Below are positions 7,884 to 16,372 of a stretch of 64,000 nucleotides of DNA, piece by piece; position 1 is the first letter of the stretch; each line of letters starts with the position of its first letter. The position numbers and the translations under genes are program-made. Below the pieces are notes generated by a model, which saw nothing but the letters and a program-made list of their open reading frames with translations, did not search any database and was not told where the DNA came from. The stretch covers positions 2,232,001 through 2,296,000 of the forward strand of contig NZ_CP118976.1 in assembly GCF_029024945.1 (NCBI RefSeq), written 5' to 3'. The stretch is from Staphylococcus succinus (GTDB lineage: Bacteria > Bacillota > Bacilli > Staphylococcales > Staphylococcaceae).

Positions 7884-8684
7884 TTAATTTGTTACCGTTG
7901 TTTCGTGTTCATTAATAAAATTTTTACTAAGTTCAATAAATCTAGATTTTTCTTCTACAAACGGATAAAGACCTGATTCTTTAAAAACTTCAAACTTAAC
8001 ATCACCAATATAATCACCAAATTCTTTAGCTTCAACAACACTAGTACGTTCTCCATGTTGGCCAACAATAATTAATGTAGGTGAATTCACTTTCCCTAGA
8101 TAATAAGAAATATTATTATTATTAAATGATTGTTTTACAGCCGACAATTCATTTTTAGTCGCGATGCCATTTGTGTTGTCTAACTGTTTCAAAAATTTCT
8201 TAACCTTTCGTTTTGAATAATATAAATGTTTATCAAGAAATTTTTGTTGCTTTTCTTCATCCCAATTCCTTATTTTGTTGGCATATTTACGATATAATCT
8301 TTCAGCTGGATTCATGTCGTTTAACATTGTTGGATTAACTAATGTTAAGGATGTAGCAAGTGTTGGAAATTCAGCTGCAATTGAAACAGCTATAGAAGCG
8401 CCCATCTCATGACCTATAAATGCACATTGTTCAATATACAAATAATCTAATAAAGCTTTTACATCTTCTGCATATGTTTTAAAATGTAGGTTATTCGGCT
8501 TATCAGAATAACCGTGCCCTCTTAAATCAATTAATACAACCTGATGATTCGTATTCAATTTCTTTTCAATCTCATTAAAAACAGTTAAATTATCAAACGC
8601 AGTGTGAATCATAACAATAGCATTGCCTTCACCACTCGTTCTATAGTTTAATGTTATGCCATCATTTGTGGTAAATAATTCCAT
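7884..8684 (-). CDS. Alpha/beta hydrolase-fold protein, probably non-catalytic
   Basis: A 266-residue alpha/beta hydrolase-like protein, started at ATG 8684 because AAGGAAG lies 8 nt upstream. The fold signatures are present (IDLRGHGYSDKP, then a helix after the elbow), but the active site looks dismantled. The oxyanion HG is HTAFDN, the nucleophile elbow is GHEMGA (Glu in place of Ser), and the usual catalytic His segment reads SGLYPFVEE with Leu. It overlaps the stop of the upstream HAD gene closely, so the two are probably translated from one message. A binding, chaperone or regulatory role is possible. It is a relative of the 5287-6090 protein. Confidence 0.75.
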   Translation of the reverse strand: MELFTTNDGITLNYRTSGEGNAIVMIHTAFDNLTVFNEIEKKLNTNHQVVLIDLRGHGYSDKPNNLHFKTYAEDVKALLDYLYIEQCAFIGHEMGASIAVSIAAEFPTLATSLTLVNPTMLNDMNPAERLYRKYANKIRNWDEEKQQKFLDKHLYYSKRKVKKFLKQLDNTNGIATKNELSAVKQSFNNNNISYYLGKVNSPTLIIVGQHGERTSVVEAKEFGDYIGDVKFEVFKESGLYPFVEEKSRFIELSKNFINEHETTVTN

Positions 8685-8688
8685 ACTG

Positions 8689-9387
8689 TCAGCTTCCTTT
8701 CTTCGCAATTGGTAATATCGATAATAGTTCTTCCATCGTTGTAATAGTAAAATCCACCTCTTCTGGTAAAGGTTCTACCTCTACATCATCATCTTCTTTA
8801 AACCATACACTAATCATGCCCATTGCTCTTGCTGGGGCTACATCATTGAGCGCGTCATCGCCAACATACATCGTTTCTTCGGGCTTGGTACCCAATTGAG
8901 ATAACATATCCTCAAAAACCTTTGGATGCGGTTTACGAAACCCGACTGTTTCAGAAGTAGTAAGATAGTTAATAGCATCTTCAACCCCTAAAGCATGTAA
9001 GCGATATTGCTTGATTTTTGATTTACCATTAGCAATAACCCCAGTCAAATATCCATATTTCGATAACTTTTCAAGTGTATATAAAGTATCATAATAAGGA
9101 AATACATAACGATAAAAATGCATTTCAAAATCATTGAATAAGTCCTTCCATGTTAATCGATCAACATGGAAATCTTTTATGATTGCTTTATATAATTCTG
9201 GTTTATCATGATCCTCATCATCATCTAATTCTATAAATTTTTTCCTGAAATCTGCAAGTTGAATACGCACTAAATAATCATGAAACCTTTCATATTGTTC
9301 TTCTATAAATTTATCTCTAGATTTTTTGCGGTCTAATAATGTACCTTCTAAATCGAATACAACTGCTTTTACTTGAGTTAAGTCCAT
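8689..9387 (-). CDS. HAD family hydrolase (YjjG-like phosphatase)
   Basis: About 232 residues, haloacid dehalogenase superfamily with an alpha-helical cap (subfamily I). Motif I is FDLEGTLLD: the nucleophile Asp is present and the second acid is Glu rather than Asp. Motif II is in VIANGKS, the motif III Lys is in GFRKPHP, and motif IV is YVGDDALND. Such proteins dephosphorylate small metabolites, often nucleotides. The start at 9387 is chosen because AGAGG is 8 nt upstream, whereas the ATG two codons earlier is too close. It is translationally linked to the following hydrolase-like gene. Confidence 0.85.
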   Translation of the reverse strand: MDLTQVKAVVFDLEGTLLDRKKSRDKFIEEQYERFHDYLVRIQLADFRKKFIELDDDEDHDKPELYKAIIKDFHVDRLTWKDLFNDFEMHFYRYVFPYYDTLYTLEKLSKYGYLTGVIANGKSKIKQYRLHALGVEDAINYLTTSETVGFRKPHPKVFEDMLSQLGTKPEETMYVGDDALNDVAPARAMGMISVWFKEDDDVEVEPLPEEVDFTITTMEELLSILPIAKKGS

Positions 9388-9476
9388 ATTCATAACCTCT
9401 TTATTTCAAACATTTATTTTCTTTTTTTATAAGTACTACAATTTATATTCCATGATGGCTTTTTAAATAAGTTTTG

Positions 9477-10427
9477 TTATTCATACATACGGGGTTGTGA
9501 AATCATTATATAAAACAAAACAGGAATACCTAATAAAGCCAGTATAATACTTGCTGGCACTTGGAATGGATCCAAGATAATACTTCCTAACCAATCTGAA
9601 AGCACCATAATTGTACCACCAATTATCATATTAAGTATCATTTGTTGTCCCAAATCATAATTTTGGCTGTGCCTTTTTACAAGTTGTGGTATGACCATAC
9701 CTACGAAGCCAATAACACCTACATATGCGACGATAACAGCAGTTAAGATAGATGAAATAAGCAAGACTCCATAAGTTACACTTTGGACATTTAATCCTAA
9801 AGATTGAGCACGTAAATTTCCAAGTTGTAATAATTTTATTTTTGAAACCATACATAATAAAATCAATCCACCTGTAACTAACACAACGCCGATATAAATA
9901 ACTTCATTATATTCTGCAGAAGAGAAACCACCGAACATATAACTCACAATATTATTCAATTTATTTTGATTAAATATTATTAATACATATAATAATGCAT
10001 TGAATAATGCGCCTATCATTATCCCTGATAATATTAATGTACGTACTGGGTATCCTCTCGACATTGCTGTAGTTAAAGCAATAACTAAAATAAGCGTAGT
10101 AATACTGAATATAACAGAAAACAGCGGTAACCAAAAAAATGATAAACCAAGCACTACTGCTAAACCTGAACCAAATGTAGAACCACTTGCTAATCCTAAA
10201 GTAAAACTATCAGCCAATGGATTATTTAACAATGTCTGAAACATATGTCCAGCAAGCGTTAAACCTACACCAGCTAATAACGCTTCTAATGCTCTTGGAA
10301 TTCTGACCTGAAAGAGAATGGTTTTTGATAATAAACCATTTAAGTCACCAATCCCCCATAATAAACTTAATAATATACTTATAATAAGTACACTTGTCCA
10401 AATGATTAATGTCTTATAGTACCTCAT
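9477..10427 (-). CDS. FecCD-type iron/siderophore (or corrinoid) ABC permease
   Basis: A 316-residue permease of the BtuC/FecCD family with about nine to ten membrane segments. The family signatures are clear: an N-terminal (F)QVRIPRALEALLAGVGLTLAG block, NNPLADSFTLGLASGS, and the C-terminal GVIGFVGMVIPQLVK stretch that contacts the ATPase. The likely substrate-binding lipoprotein is 1.2 kb upstream on the same strand, but no ATPase gene is present. In staphylococci a shared FhuC ATPase energises several iron permeases, so borrowing is plausible. Only a weak ribosome site is visible before ATG 10427. Confidence 0.85.
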   Translation of the reverse strand: MRYYKTLIIWTSVLIISILLSLLWGIGDLNGLLSKTILFQVRIPRALEALLAGVGLTLAGHMFQTLLNNPLADSFTLGLASGSTFGSGLAVVLGLSFFWLPLFSVIFSITTLILVIALTTAMSRGYPVRTLILSGIMIGALFNALLYVLIIFNQNKLNNIVSYMFGGFSSAEYNEVIYIGVVLVTGGLILLCMVSKIKLLQLGNLRAQSLGLNVQSVTYGVLLISSILTAVIVAYVGVIGFVGMVIPQLVKRHSQNYDLGQQMILNMIIGGTIMVLSDWLGSIILDPFQVPASIILALLGIPVLFYIMISQPRMYE

Positions 10428-10730
10428 TTTTTTGCCACGCTTTCAGTAGTATCTTTCAATTATTACAATACCATCTGATTTAAATTAAAACTACAGTATT
10501 TTATCTTATATACAACAATATATACTAAGATGGTATGTGCTTTTTAAACGCTTATGGAAACTAGCTCCCTTTTAATATCTATCATTTAAAAAGTAGAAAA
10601 GTATACTAACCTAATGTTATCAAAAAGACAAAATTAAATCCCTTAAATTACGCAGTTAACTTTATTCTATATTGCTATAACTAAATTATAAAATAAATAA
10701 CAAACAATAAACTTATGCTCTAATCATTTG
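10428..10730. other. Intergenic region upstream of the permease, no gene seen
   Basis: AT-rich, without a convincing reading frame or terminator. I looked for a Fur-type 19-bp palindrome and found none that I would defend. Confidence 0.5.
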
Positions 10731-11078
10731 TTATTCTGTGTTTACATATGTAAGTAGCTTAGCGATTAATATGCTAATAAAGTAAATTATAACTGTATAA
10801 ACAACAATTAAGTTAACAGGTGTTTCTGGCTTGAAATAACTTACTGCCTGTTCATTAGAATTCAATAGATATATAGAAAATATGATGGAGCTTATCATCG
10901 AAACAATGTTTAACATTAAAACGATTACTAATTTATACTGTCCGATTGATAGATTATTCAATGTGATAAGCATTACCCCAAATACAATATAACCAATTAT
11001 TGTAAACGATAGGTAATCTGTAAAAATACCTAAAAATGTAAAAGGCAATATATATGCAACTGGTATGAAATTCTTCAT
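10731..11078 (-). CDS. Small membrane protein, unknown function
   Basis: Not recognised. It has 115 residues with about four hydrophobic segments (IPVAYILPFTFLGIF, SFTIIGYIVFGVMLITL, LVIVLMLNIVSMISSIIFSIYLL and LIVVYTVIIYFISILIAKLL) separated by short polar loops. A good AAGGAG site precedes the ATG. It stands between a permease and its presumed binding lipoprotein but is separated from each by several hundred bases, so membership of the transporter is not supported. Confidence 0.65.
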   Translation of the reverse strand: MKNFIPVAYILPFTFLGIFTDYLSFTIIGYIVFGVMLITLNNLSIGQYKLVIVLMLNIVSMISSIIFSIYLLNSNEQAVSYFKPETPVNLIVVYTVIIYFISILIAKLLTYVNTE

Positions 11079-11254
11079 GATGAATCTCCTTTTAATAAAG
11101 TAACTAGTTTAATATCTCATGATATATTTTTAATTTTGAGTTATCTTTATAATAATATCAATAAAACAAAAACTTTTCTCATTATTTTTATATAATAAAT
11201 ATACTAAATATTTACAGTAAATAATTAATATTATTAAAATTACTGATTATAAAA

Positions 11255-11446
11255 GTTACTTCAAAAATTAATATTCAACATCAAGAGGAAGTAGAACAAG
11301 TAATTGAATAAGCAAGAAACGCTGGTGCTACTATCATAATTGAACTTCACAAATCTTTTTTGGGTGGTTATTCAAGATATTTTCAAGATCCAGACGGTCA
11401 TCTGTGGGAAGTAGTATGAAACCCTAATTTAGTAATCAAAGAATAA
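11255..11446 (+). pseudogene. Remnant of a VOC/glyoxalase-family gene
   Basis: The plus-strand frame from about 11255 reads VTSKINIQHQEEVEQVIE, a stop, ARNAGATIIIELHKSFL, then GGYSRYFQDPDGHLWEVV, a stop and NPNLVIKE. The DPDGHLWEV ending and the GGYSxYFxDPDG motif are diagnostic for the C-terminal half of vicinal-oxygen-chelate proteins (glyoxalase/bleomycin resistance). The first stop is TAA. The second is TGA at 11417-11419, where intact relatives normally have Trp (VAWNP). The N-terminal half is missing. It is therefore a decayed, truncated copy. Confidence 0.8.
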
Positions 11447-11492
11447 ATCTATATTATAGACTCTGAATACAAACCACACTACTTTGAAATAG

Positions 11493-11530
11493 AACAGCCA
11501 ACCCAAATAAAATGGGTTGGCTGTTAACTT
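11493..11530. terminator. Bidirectional terminator
   Basis: A perfect 13-bp stem (AACAGCCAACCCA with its complement) with a short A/T loop, between the VOC remnant (plus) and the lipoprotein gene (minus). Confidence 0.8.
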
Positions 11531-11649
11531 TATATGACTTTATTTCATTTTTAAAAGCGCTACGTTGAAGTATTAAGGTATTTTACGAAATATTTTTCAT
11601 TTACACTTTAAATACCAAATTAAACTAAAAAACGAAGTTACTATTCCAG

Positions 11650-12540
11650 TTAGTTATTTTTATAAATAGCTTCCTTCAAGGCTTTTAAACCATCGTCTAT
11701 ACGTGGCCCTGGTCTAGAAATTTCGTCACCATTTACCGATTCTATGTTAGATTGCTTCACAGCGTTTATATCTTTAAATCCACCACGTTGCGATAACTCT
11801 TTTTTATAATCTTCTTTAGATATTCCCATAGTAGATATCATCATATCTGGATTTTTCTTAATAATAGCTTCCTTACTCACTTTTTGCCATCCTTCTAAAT
11901 TAGAAAAGCTGTTTTGGGTTTTCAATTGCTTTAACATATCATCAAAAAAAGTATGTTTGCCAGCAGTATATATTTCTGGCTGTGATGAAATTTCCATAAA
12001 TACTTTCTGGGATTTACTATTTTTAGGAATTGATGCTTTTACTTTTTCTATATTATTTTTTGTTTCTTTTACAAGTGCTTTCGCAGCTTTTTCTTTACCT
12101 GTTATTGTACCAATTTGATTGAATGTGTCATACATTTCATTAATAGATTGCGCATCTTTTACGTAAACTACTTTTACACCGCTTTTTTTCAATGATTTTA
12201 ATACTTCACCACTTGTCGCTTTTTGTGACTCGTGTGCTAATATTAAATCTGGCTTTGCCTTCAACAAAGTTTCTTTGTTTAATTTCATAGCGTCAAATTG
12301 TTTTTTGTCTTTTACCTCTTTGGGATAGTCATCCACAGTTGATACTCCGACCACTTTGTTTCCTAAACCTAATTCATACAGTATTTCTGTATTACTAGGC
12401 ATCAATGATATGATTCTATGATAAGAAGGGGTATCCGACTTTCCAGCTTTATGATTAGCTTGATCTTGTCCTGTCCCACAAGCCGCTAACAATAACACTA
12501 AAATGATAGAAAGATATAATATTTTGTATATTTTTTTCAT
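11650..12540 (-). CDS. Substrate-binding lipoprotein, FecB/BtuF type
   Basis: A 296-residue metal-chelate binding protein for an ABC importer. Residues 1-21 form a lipoprotein signal ending in the lipobox LLAAC, so Cys21 would be lipidated and the protein held on the outer face of the membrane. The mature part has the helical-backbone fold signatures: RIISLMPSNTEILYELGL, VVGVSTVDDYP, and the LLKAKPDLILA strand. The SxxNTE...LGLGDKVVG pattern is shared by BtuF and iron-siderophore binders, so either ligand type is possible. The natural partner is the FecCD permease at 9477. A GAGGAGA site precedes the start. Confidence 0.85.
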   Translation of the reverse strand: MKKIYKILYLSIILVLLLAACGTGQDQANHKAGKSDTPSYHRIISLMPSNTEILYELGLGNKVVGVSTVDDYPKEVKDKKQFDAMKLNKETLLKAKPDLILAHESQKATSGEVLKSLKKSGVKVVYVKDAQSINEMYDTFNQIGTITGKEKAAKALVKETKNNIEKVKASIPKNSKSQKVFMEISSQPEIYTAGKHTFFDDMLKQLKTQNSFSNLEGWQKVSKEAIIKKNPDMMISTMGISKEDYKKELSQRGGFKDINAVKQSNIESVNGDEISRPGPRIDDGLKALKEAIYKNN

Positions 12541-12598
12541 TTCATTGTCTCCTCATTGTCTTTTACATCTATCATATCAAATTCTCAGTGCTTATCTA

Positions 12599-13237
12599 CT
12601 ATGTTATTTCAAAATAACAATCTAAAAATGTATATTTCTTTTTATCTTTACCATTAAAATAATTTTTCCCAAAGTTATCTAATAGTGCATGAAATTCATT
12701 CGCATCTTCATTTGTAAAATTTTCTGGTAACATAATATGTTTTTTTAATTTTTCGTAGTTCTCAGTATGCTTATAACCGAGCTTCCTATAAATTCTACGT
12801 GTATAGCTATCAGGAATAAAGGTTACACCACCAAATATATATACTATAAGTACATCTGCTGTTTCACTCCCAATACCTTTAATTGTTAATAAAGTTGACC
12901 TTAAATCACTTTTATATTTTTCAGCTATTGCTTGATAGTCAAAATTAAATTGCTGCAACCAACGTAATAACGAGAATATTGTTTGAGCTTTGTTTTTATA
13001 AAAGCCACTAGATTTTATCAATGTTTGAAGTTCTTCTATCTCTAATTTCAAAATGTTTTGCACTTGTAATTGCGTCTTCTTTTTTAATGTTTGAATGGCG
13101 TAATCTGCGTTTCTCCAGTTTGTATTTTGGACCAATATCGCCCCCAAAATAATTTCTATTTTAGATTCTGCTGGCCACCAACCTTGTGGTCCCATGTGCT
13201 CATATAACTTGCGATATAAGGTGTAGGTATCTAGCAT
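12599..13237 (-). CDS. Endonuclease III-related HhH-GPD protein
   Basis: A 212-residue helix-hairpin-helix GPD DNA glycosylase-like protein. The hairpin is at LTIKGIGSETADVLIVYIF (about residues 117-135) and the conserved catalytic Asp is in FIPDSYTRR. Where EndoIII (Nth) has its Schiff-base Lys in the hairpin (GVGRKTAN), this protein has Glu (GIGSETAD). There is also no C-terminal four-Cys iron-sulfur loop. This is the pattern of the EndoIII-related COG2231 group, whose substrate is unclear. It may be a monofunctional glycosylase. It lies downstream of argS on the same strand, after a terminator. Confidence 0.8.
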   Translation of the reverse strand: MLDTYTLYRKLYEHMGPQGWWPAESKIEIILGAILVQNTNWRNADYAIQTLKKKTQLQVQNILKLEIEELQTLIKSSGFYKNKAQTIFSLLRWLQQFNFDYQAIAEKYKSDLRSTLLTIKGIGSETADVLIVYIFGGVTFIPDSYTRRIYRKLGYKHTENYEKLKKHIMLPENFTNEDANEFHALLDNFGKNYFNGKDKKKYTFLDCYFEIT

Positions 13238-13298
13238 AATTTAACTCAACTCCTATTCACTTAAAATAAACACCGTTCTCATCATTATAGTATGAAAT

Positions 13299-13375
13299 AA
13301 AAAAAAGAGCTGCAATGATTTGTTAACATGGTTTGGAGGTGCGTCCAACAGTGTTAACAAATCTATCGCGAGCTC
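13299..13375 (-). terminator. argS terminator with long branched stem
   Basis: On the minus strand, GAGCT and GATTTGTTAACA arms pair with their complements around a 22-nt loop, with an internal bulge, followed by eight T residues. Confidence 0.8.
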
Positions 13376-13407
13376 TATTAAGCATGCAATTTAAACTGCT
13401 TTATTAT

Positions 13408-15075
13408 TTACATAGCTTCTGGTGCATTAACACCTACTAAATGTAATGCGTTGCGTAAAGTAATTTTAACTGCGTCAATTAAAGCAATTAACGCTTTTGT
13501 CTTCTCAACATCATCTGTTAATACTTTTTCAGCATTATAGAATCTGTGGAAATGTGCTGCCAAATCTTGAATATAATTTGTAATTCTGTGTGGCGCTCTA
13601 TGCTCTGCTGCGCTTTCGATTGTCTTTTCAAATTCCGCAACTTTCTTTAATAAATCAATGGCTTTATCATTGGTAATAAGCGCATAATCTGCATCAGTTG
13701 AAGGTGTAATTCCTCTTTCTTTTGCTTGATTTAAAATAGAACAAATACGCGCATGCCCATATTGTGCATAGTACACTGGGTTGTCTTGAGATTCTTGCTT
13801 AGCAAGTTCCATATCAAAATCAAAGTGCGTATCTGGACTACGCATAGTTAAGAAATAACGTGCTGCATCTACGCCAACTTCGTCCATGATTTCACGTAAA
13901 GTAATCGCATTCCCTGTACGTTTACTCATCTTAACTTCTTCGCCATCTTTCATTAAACGTACCATTTGCATGATTTGTATTTCAAGACGATCGCTATCAA
14001 CACCAAATGTTTCCATTGAAGCTTTCAAACGATTTATATAACCATGATGATCTGCACCAAATAAGTTAATCAAAATATCATTACCACGTTGAATCTTGTC
14101 AAAATGATAAGCAATGTCTGGTAAGAAGTAAGTGTAATTACCATCTTTTTTAATTAACACTCTATCTTTGTCATCATTAAAATCTGTAGTACGTAACCAT
14201 GTCGCACCATCTTGTTCATATGTGTAACCAAGTTCTGCCATTTTATCTAAAACTACTTGAATTTCACCTTTTTCGTATAGTGAAGTTTCGCTAAACCAAT
14301 TATCATAATGTGTATTAAAATCAGATAAATCTGTTCTTAATTTACCCATTTCATAATCAACACCAAGTTGTCTAAATGTTTTTATGCGTTCGTCTTCGGA
14401 AAGGTCTTTTAATTCAGGTTGTTTAGTAGCTAAATCTTTACCAATATTAATAATATCTTTACCGTGATAACCATCTTCTGGCATTTTATATGCCGTATCA
14501 CCTAGTGCTTCAAAATAACGCGCCTCAATAGAACGTGCTAATTTAGTAATTTGATTACCTGCATCATTAATATAATACTCTCTTGTTACATGATAACCTG
14601 CCGCTTCTAAAATGTTCGCTAACGTATCACCTACAGCTGCATTACGCGCATGACCAATATGTAAATCACCTGTTGGATTTGCTGACACATATTCCAATAA
14701 GACATTTTGACCATTAGCTTCTTCTACATGTCCAAATTTTTCATCTTTTTCAATTGCTTCAGATATAATAGCTGTTAAATACGTATTATCTAAATAGAAA
14801 TTAATAAATCCTGGACCAGCAATATCTATTTTTTCTACTTTTGCTTTAGAAGTATCCAAATTATCTACAATTGCTTGAGCAATTTCACGAGGATTACGTT
14901 TCGCTATTTTGGTTAAGACCATTGCAATGTTTGTTGAATAGTCTCCATTTTTATTATCTTTTGGAATTTCAATTTTTATTTCTGGAACTTCACTTACATC
15001 CACAAGTTGTGCTTGCTGAATACTTTTATAAATTTCTTCGATTAACGTCTGTTTCACCTGGTCAATTATATTCAT
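13408..15075 (-). CDS. argS: Arginyl-tRNA synthetase
   Basis: A 555-residue class I aminoacyl-tRNA synthetase that charges tRNA-Arg. It shows an N-terminal Add-1 domain, the HIGH signature in GDLHIGHARNAA (about residue 135), the KMSKRTGN loop (about residue 380), and a C-terminal DALR anticodon-binding domain beginning near YAQYGHARI. The length is normal for the family. A strong AAGGAGA site precedes the ATG. Its start codon abuts the stop of the YwiB-like gene, so the two share a message. A terminator follows. Confidence 0.97.
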   Translation of the reverse strand: MNIIDQVKQTLIEEIYKSIQQAQLVDVSEVPEIKIEIPKDNKNGDYSTNIAMVLTKIAKRNPREIAQAIVDNLDTSKAKVEKIDIAGPGFINFYLDNTYLTAIISEAIEKDEKFGHVEEANGQNVLLEYVSANPTGDLHIGHARNAAVGDTLANILEAAGYHVTREYYINDAGNQITKLARSIEARYFEALGDTAYKMPEDGYHGKDIINIGKDLATKQPELKDLSEDERIKTFRQLGVDYEMGKLRTDLSDFNTHYDNWFSETSLYEKGEIQVVLDKMAELGYTYEQDGATWLRTTDFNDDKDRVLIKKDGNYTYFLPDIAYHFDKIQRGNDILINLFGADHHGYINRLKASMETFGVDSDRLEIQIMQMVRLMKDGEEVKMSKRTGNAITLREIMDEVGVDAARYFLTMRSPDTHFDFDMELAKQESQDNPVYYAQYGHARICSILNQAKERGITPSTDADYALITNDKAIDLLKKVAEFEKTIESAAEHRAPHRITNYIQDLAAHFHRFYNAEKVLTDDVEKTKALIALIDAVKITLRNALHLVGVNAPEAM

Positions 15076-15489
15076 TTACGGTGTCTCCTTATAAGTTATT
15101 TCATATTGATAAGAACCCATCTTCTCTTCATCTTGAATTAAATCATAATGTACTTTTAATTTTCCCCCATCATCTGTTACAAAGTGCAAAATGGAATGTG
15201 TACGTACGGTTAATGGTATGCGACCACCACTAATTTCATATAAAGTAATGGTATCCTCACCTTCTACAAAATGAAGGTTCATTTTTATTTCTCCATTACG
15301 AATAATTTTCACACCAGTCGCTTCGATTTTAACTGTAACATTTACAGTCGCCTCTTCGATTTGTTCCTGATAACGTATAAACTCTGCTTTACGTTTTTGC
15401 CAAGAGCCTTGTGTATTTAATGAAAATTTTTCTTTATGATCTTTTTGTTTTACCACTTGTTTTGTATGGATTTCAACATTGTTTTCCAA
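15076..15489 (-). CDS. DUF1934 family beta-barrel protein (YwiB-like)
   Basis: Resembles B. subtilis YwiB (DUF1934), a small calycin-like beta-barrel protein without known activity, which also sits next to argS. Strands such as VNVTVKIEATGVKIIRNGEIKMNLHF and the C-terminal GSYQYEITYKE are visible. The start is uncertain. An upstream ATG at 15528 overlaps a predicted -10 box and is unlikely. GTG 15501 has no spaced ribosome site. TTG 15489 follows AGGGTG at a good distance, giving about 137 residues. It is immediately upstream of argS. Confidence 0.75.
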   Translation of the reverse strand: MENNVEIHTKQVVKQKDHKEKFSLNTQGSWQKRKAEFIRYQEQIEEATVNVTVKIEATGVKIIRNGEIKMNLHFVEGEDTITLYEISGGRIPLTVRTHSILHFVTDDGGKLKVHYDLIQDEEKMGSYQYEITYKETP

Positions 15490-15526
15490 TGTACGTTTCA
15501 CCCTAATCTTTAAAATAATACACATC

Positions 15527-15535
15527 ATTATAGCA
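15527..15535 (-). promoter_or_regulatory. Extended -10 promoter of the ywiB-like gene and argS
   Basis: On the minus strand TGCTATAAT gives a consensus -10 at 15527-15532 with the TGn extension. The -35 region is weak. The predicted start near 15520 excludes the ATG at 15528 as a translation start. Confidence 0.6.
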
Positions 15536-15640
15536 TACTTGAAATGTGCATTACAGTTGCTAAAATAATTTTAACACCATGGCTTTAATGTTTACAGCTT
15601 TCTTTTCATTCTAGTCTGTACACATGGCTACTATAAAATA

Positions 15641-15681
15641 AAAAGAAACCAAAATACTTAATATTTAGCACTTGGTTTCTT
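15641..15681 (-). terminator. Terminator of the ywhD-like gene
   Basis: Stem GAAACCAA / TTGGTTTC with a T-rich tail (TTTTTATTTTA) on the minus strand. Confidence 0.75.
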
Positions 15682-15690
15682 CAGTGGTAC

Positions 15691-16203
15691 TTATTTACTT
15701 TCCAATACTTTGTGCAATGCTTCGTCAGAATTGTTCCACATATTTATATCATGTGTTTTCAAGAAATCTCTTAAAACTGCCTTGTTTTCTTCACCTATAT
15801 GGTCAATTTCTATTTGATGTTTCATCGATTTATCCATCATATTTACATGTTCAGGCATACTTTTATACCCTCTACGAATACTTTTATTTACCAATAAATA
15901 GCACCCTGTTACCCCCGCATAGTATGGACCATTTTCTCCTCTTTCAGTAGTAACCCAACAAAGCCAGTATGCTTTTGCACCTTCACCTTCTACTACGTCT
16001 TTTTCTTTGATCCATTTTACGCCTTTTTCAACGCTAGCACGCGCATGCATTCCACCAATATCTATAAAAGCTTCCTTATTCTCAACATCAATAAATACGG
16101 GAGCGACATTATCTAAACTAATTGAACCAATATTCGTACCTTTATGTCCATCTAGCGGATCATTTTTTACTATATTAAACTTAAATCCTTTATTTTCAGC
16201 CAC
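15691..16203 (-). CDS. YwhD family protein
   Basis: A 170-residue protein matching the YwhD family of Bacillales, function unknown. Recognisable segments are FNIVKNDPLDGHKG near the N-terminus, SPVFIDVE-like VAPVFIDVENKEAFIDIGGMHAR, GPYYAGVTGCYLLVN, and RRGYKSMPEHVNMMDKS. A GTG start is used after an excellent AGGAGG site. In B. subtilis ywhD lies in the same general neighbourhood as ywiB and ywfO, consistent with old synteny. It is soluble with no signal peptide. Confidence 0.85.
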   Translation of the reverse strand: MAENKGFKFNIVKNDPLDGHKGTNIGSISLDNVAPVFIDVENKEAFIDIGGMHARASVEKGVKWIKEKDVVEGEGAKAYWLCWVTTERGENGPYYAGVTGCYLLVNKSIRRGYKSMPEHVNMMDKSMKHQIEIDHIGEENKAVLRDFLKTHDINMWNNSDEALHKVLESK

Positions 16204-16372
16204 TAGAAAGCACCTCCTGTAATTTCAAACTCTTTAGTTTACGTTAACTATACTCATAAATACACTTTAAAACTCTGATTTATTCATCATACAGTTAATT
16301 GTATTTTACAATTTTTATACCATAAAACTCAAATCACTAAATTATCAACAAGACTGTGGTTCGCAATTATTA

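Noticed and set aside
10428..12598. Fur boxes before the permease and lipoprotein genes
   Set aside because: No stretch approaches the symmetrical GATAATGATTATC-type pattern closely enough in this AT-rich DNA.
14871..15233. 120-codon plus-strand frame across the start of argS
   Set aside because: Leu/His/Tyr-rich shadow of the argS and ywiB-like coding strands without a start signal.
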